A stretch of 16,130 bases of DNA. It comes from JAGOUY01 sp964541725 (GTDB taxonomy: Bacteria > Patescibacteriota > Patescibacteriia > 2-12-FULL-60-25). Positions 15,701-16,130 of this stretch are shown piece by piece (position 1 is the first letter of the stretch; each line of letters begins with the position of its first letter). The DNA is taken from NCBI GenBank assembly GCA_964541725.1, contig CAZIQG010000023.1, forward strand, positions 1 through 16,130, written 5' to 3'. Below the pieces are notes generated by a model that worked only from the letters and a program-made list of their open reading frames with translations, was not told where the DNA came from and did no database searches. The position numbers and the translations under genes are program-made.

Positions 15701-16130
15701 ACTGGCAAAAGACAGACACACTCCTTGAGACCAAGACGATCAAAACCGACCGTGAAGGCAAAGCGATAGTCACCTTCTCGACCTCAAAAGATGGTGAGTA
15801 TGTCGCGGTCGTTGAATCAAAAGATGGACGTGATCAAACCGTCTCCTCCGCCGTCTCTCGCTACGTCTATCTTGGCTTAGGCGATGCAGTTCGCACGACG
15901 GATGATCATCAAATGAAGATCGTGCAAACCAAAGCCAGCTACGATGTGGGCGATACCGCTTCCTTGGCTGTGCAAACGCCGTACGAAAATACCAAAGCGC
16001 TCGTGACGATTGAACGCAATTCTATTCGCGAATATCGCGTGATTGATTTGGGGAGCAAGCAACGCACCATCGAAGTCAAAATCACGGATGCAGAAACACC
16101 GAACATCTACGTCTCCGTCTTAGCGGTCAA
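12769..16130 (+). CDS. Bacterial alpha-2-macroglobulin family protein, membrane-anchored, C-terminus beyond window
   Basis: Bacterial alpha-2-macroglobulins trap attacking proteases outside the membrane and are typically encoded next to pbpC, as here. 1120 residues are visible and the frame is open to the edge. One hydrophobic anchor/signal (about 18-40) has no lipobox Cys, unlike the E. coli lipoprotein. Bacterial Ig-like (Big_5-type) domains follow, with starts near 134, 243 and 344. Then come macroglobulin domains, including the MG2 hallmark YTDRRIYRPDQEIYFKG (676-692), and NIYVSVLAV near the end. Cys pairs C366/C401 and C848/C852 could form disulfides outside the cell. A Trp/Tyr-rich loop (about 836-852) holds the second pair. 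The bait region and the thioester CxEQ motif, if present, lie past the window. Expected full length is about 1,600-2,000 residues. No SD before ATG 12769; likely in one transcript with pbpC. Confidence 0.9.
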   Translation, partial: MTFSFSSLTQFLRTHVKAIVGGLVALVILIVGSLALSSAPHAQGALKGHLVEISRNGSIRIIFSQFMNRGSVESAFTISPAVEGVFVWEGKQLIFDPTNDLEKGKTYEVKVTTQAKSLVFKPLAEEYRQSFLTVDYPEVSLVAPVDKTTVMPDQILTVLFDRPLRILTGDLSVPEFLRISPDVKGQYQWLGTAGFEFVPDNGWPAARTFTVTIPKGTKVADGGSTIEDKVWSFSTPPVTATFLDSYQHQRPNEPVNIQFNYPVTPEAVAKDLVIKEGDQTRSNDEYAFAVHKDLANTISISRKQGFELGKSYTFNLAKGVTLGLGDLGLVNDWQGTVNTDELGFKLVKSFPKNGEKKEVGRELSLCFNNPYDEATLKNAIEITPALENFQTSPYAYFSDGCPNQDATMMISGRWKPSTDYVVTIKSTIADIYGQTLSEPIVIRFTTNPYPANVEVSTYSIYGVLASHLPRVYQLRTMNWGRPVNVSVETATFESFPRQFSAGTVIGKRGYDTTAPLNTSKILDIDLDQVAGKKLANGYYQLTFDNLGKDGIDVRKLIITDTALTLKRDNADGLLIWATDLKTGAVVPNLPVRVWAPVSSYDRSSLKKVVEGKTNSEGIARLSLDESVRMEDLIVEGSDGVRLAYAETNWNDGISVWNYGLERNYARGNKGHIGYVYTDRRIYRPDQEIYFKGVVRLDQDARLSLPTAKEVDVVIEDGQSKQVWAGKLPLNSYGTFNGKFQLDPSMSLGTFRIGATAVLDKESSTFDAYVDVREYRRPDFKVETSAPVETAFTGQQIKIPVKGEYYYGTPLAGAKVTYQVNRTKLFFQPMQGQWWNDWYSFTMDSDTSCYWYCSTSENAESVQSGQGVLDDKGMLTIEIPNNLTDYAYSANYSVDVTVIDVNQRSVSSRVDFPVHKGQYYMGIRSNYDRGWNDPTATFDVISMNVDGSVRANVDATVKLYKRVWSSSRKAALDGTNIYDWQKTDTLLETKTIKTDREGKAIVTFSTSKDGEYVAVVESKDGRDQTVSSAVSRYVYLGLGDAVRTTDDHQMKIVQTKASYDVGDTASLAVQTPYENTKALVTIERNSIREYRVIDLGSKQRTIEVKITDAETPNIYVSVLAV

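Noticed and set aside
1..16130. CRISPR arrays, insertion sequences, phage genes, tRNA or rRNA genes
   Set aside because: No regularly spaced repeats, transposase/integrase motifs, terminal inverted repeats or cloverleaf-like segments were seen by eye on either strand.

Overview
The window is a gene-dense stretch of bacterial chromosome of roughly 50% GC that uses the standard code; TGA and TAA/TAG all act as stops. It holds housekeeping and cell-envelope genes: a P-type cation ATPase, malic enzyme, UvrB, primase DnaG, the primary sigma factor, penicillin-binding protein 1C and a bacterial alpha-2-macroglobulin. Between them sit three small proteins I do not recognise. I see no tRNA, rRNA, transposase, integrase, phage gene or CRISPR array. 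No stretch longer than about 110 bases lacks a coding or regulatory call. Compact genes, absence of a Shine-Dalgarno sequence (SD) before most large genes, and the style of the ATPase and the primase/sigma genes suggest a Patescibacteria (CPR)-like lineage. That assignment is a family-resemblance inference, held at about 50%.

Layout: 1-2535 (minus) is the P-type ATPase, missing only its last residues. It diverges from a plus-strand pair, malic enzyme (2588-3733) and uvrB (3792-5960), followed by a membrane-anchored 163-residue unknown (5993-6484). At 6481-7216 there is a small minus-strand island: a convergent terminator, a 46-residue membrane protein with its own promoter, and a 118-residue protein that starts at TTG behind a strong SD. 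A symmetric regulatory region separates this island from dnaG (7217-9028), rpoD (9107-10357), pbpC (10378-12741) and the alpha-2-macroglobulin gene (12769 to the window edge), all on the plus strand.

How they fit together: dnaG-rpoD is the core of the classic macromolecular-synthesis operon. pbpC followed by alpha-2-macroglobulin is the known bacterial pair for cell-wall repair and protease trapping. Here the two pairs run on directly from one another, 20 bases apart, so wall maintenance may share transcripts with the primary sigma factor.

Most worth a second look: the small membrane protein and its repeat-bearing promoter; the dyad between the 118-residue gene and dnaG; the identical -10-to-ATG spacing before the 163-residue gene and rpoD, which suggests leaderless mRNAs; and a roughly 30-residue insertion between the helicase domains of UvrB. 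I found no complete, clearly new multi-gene system.
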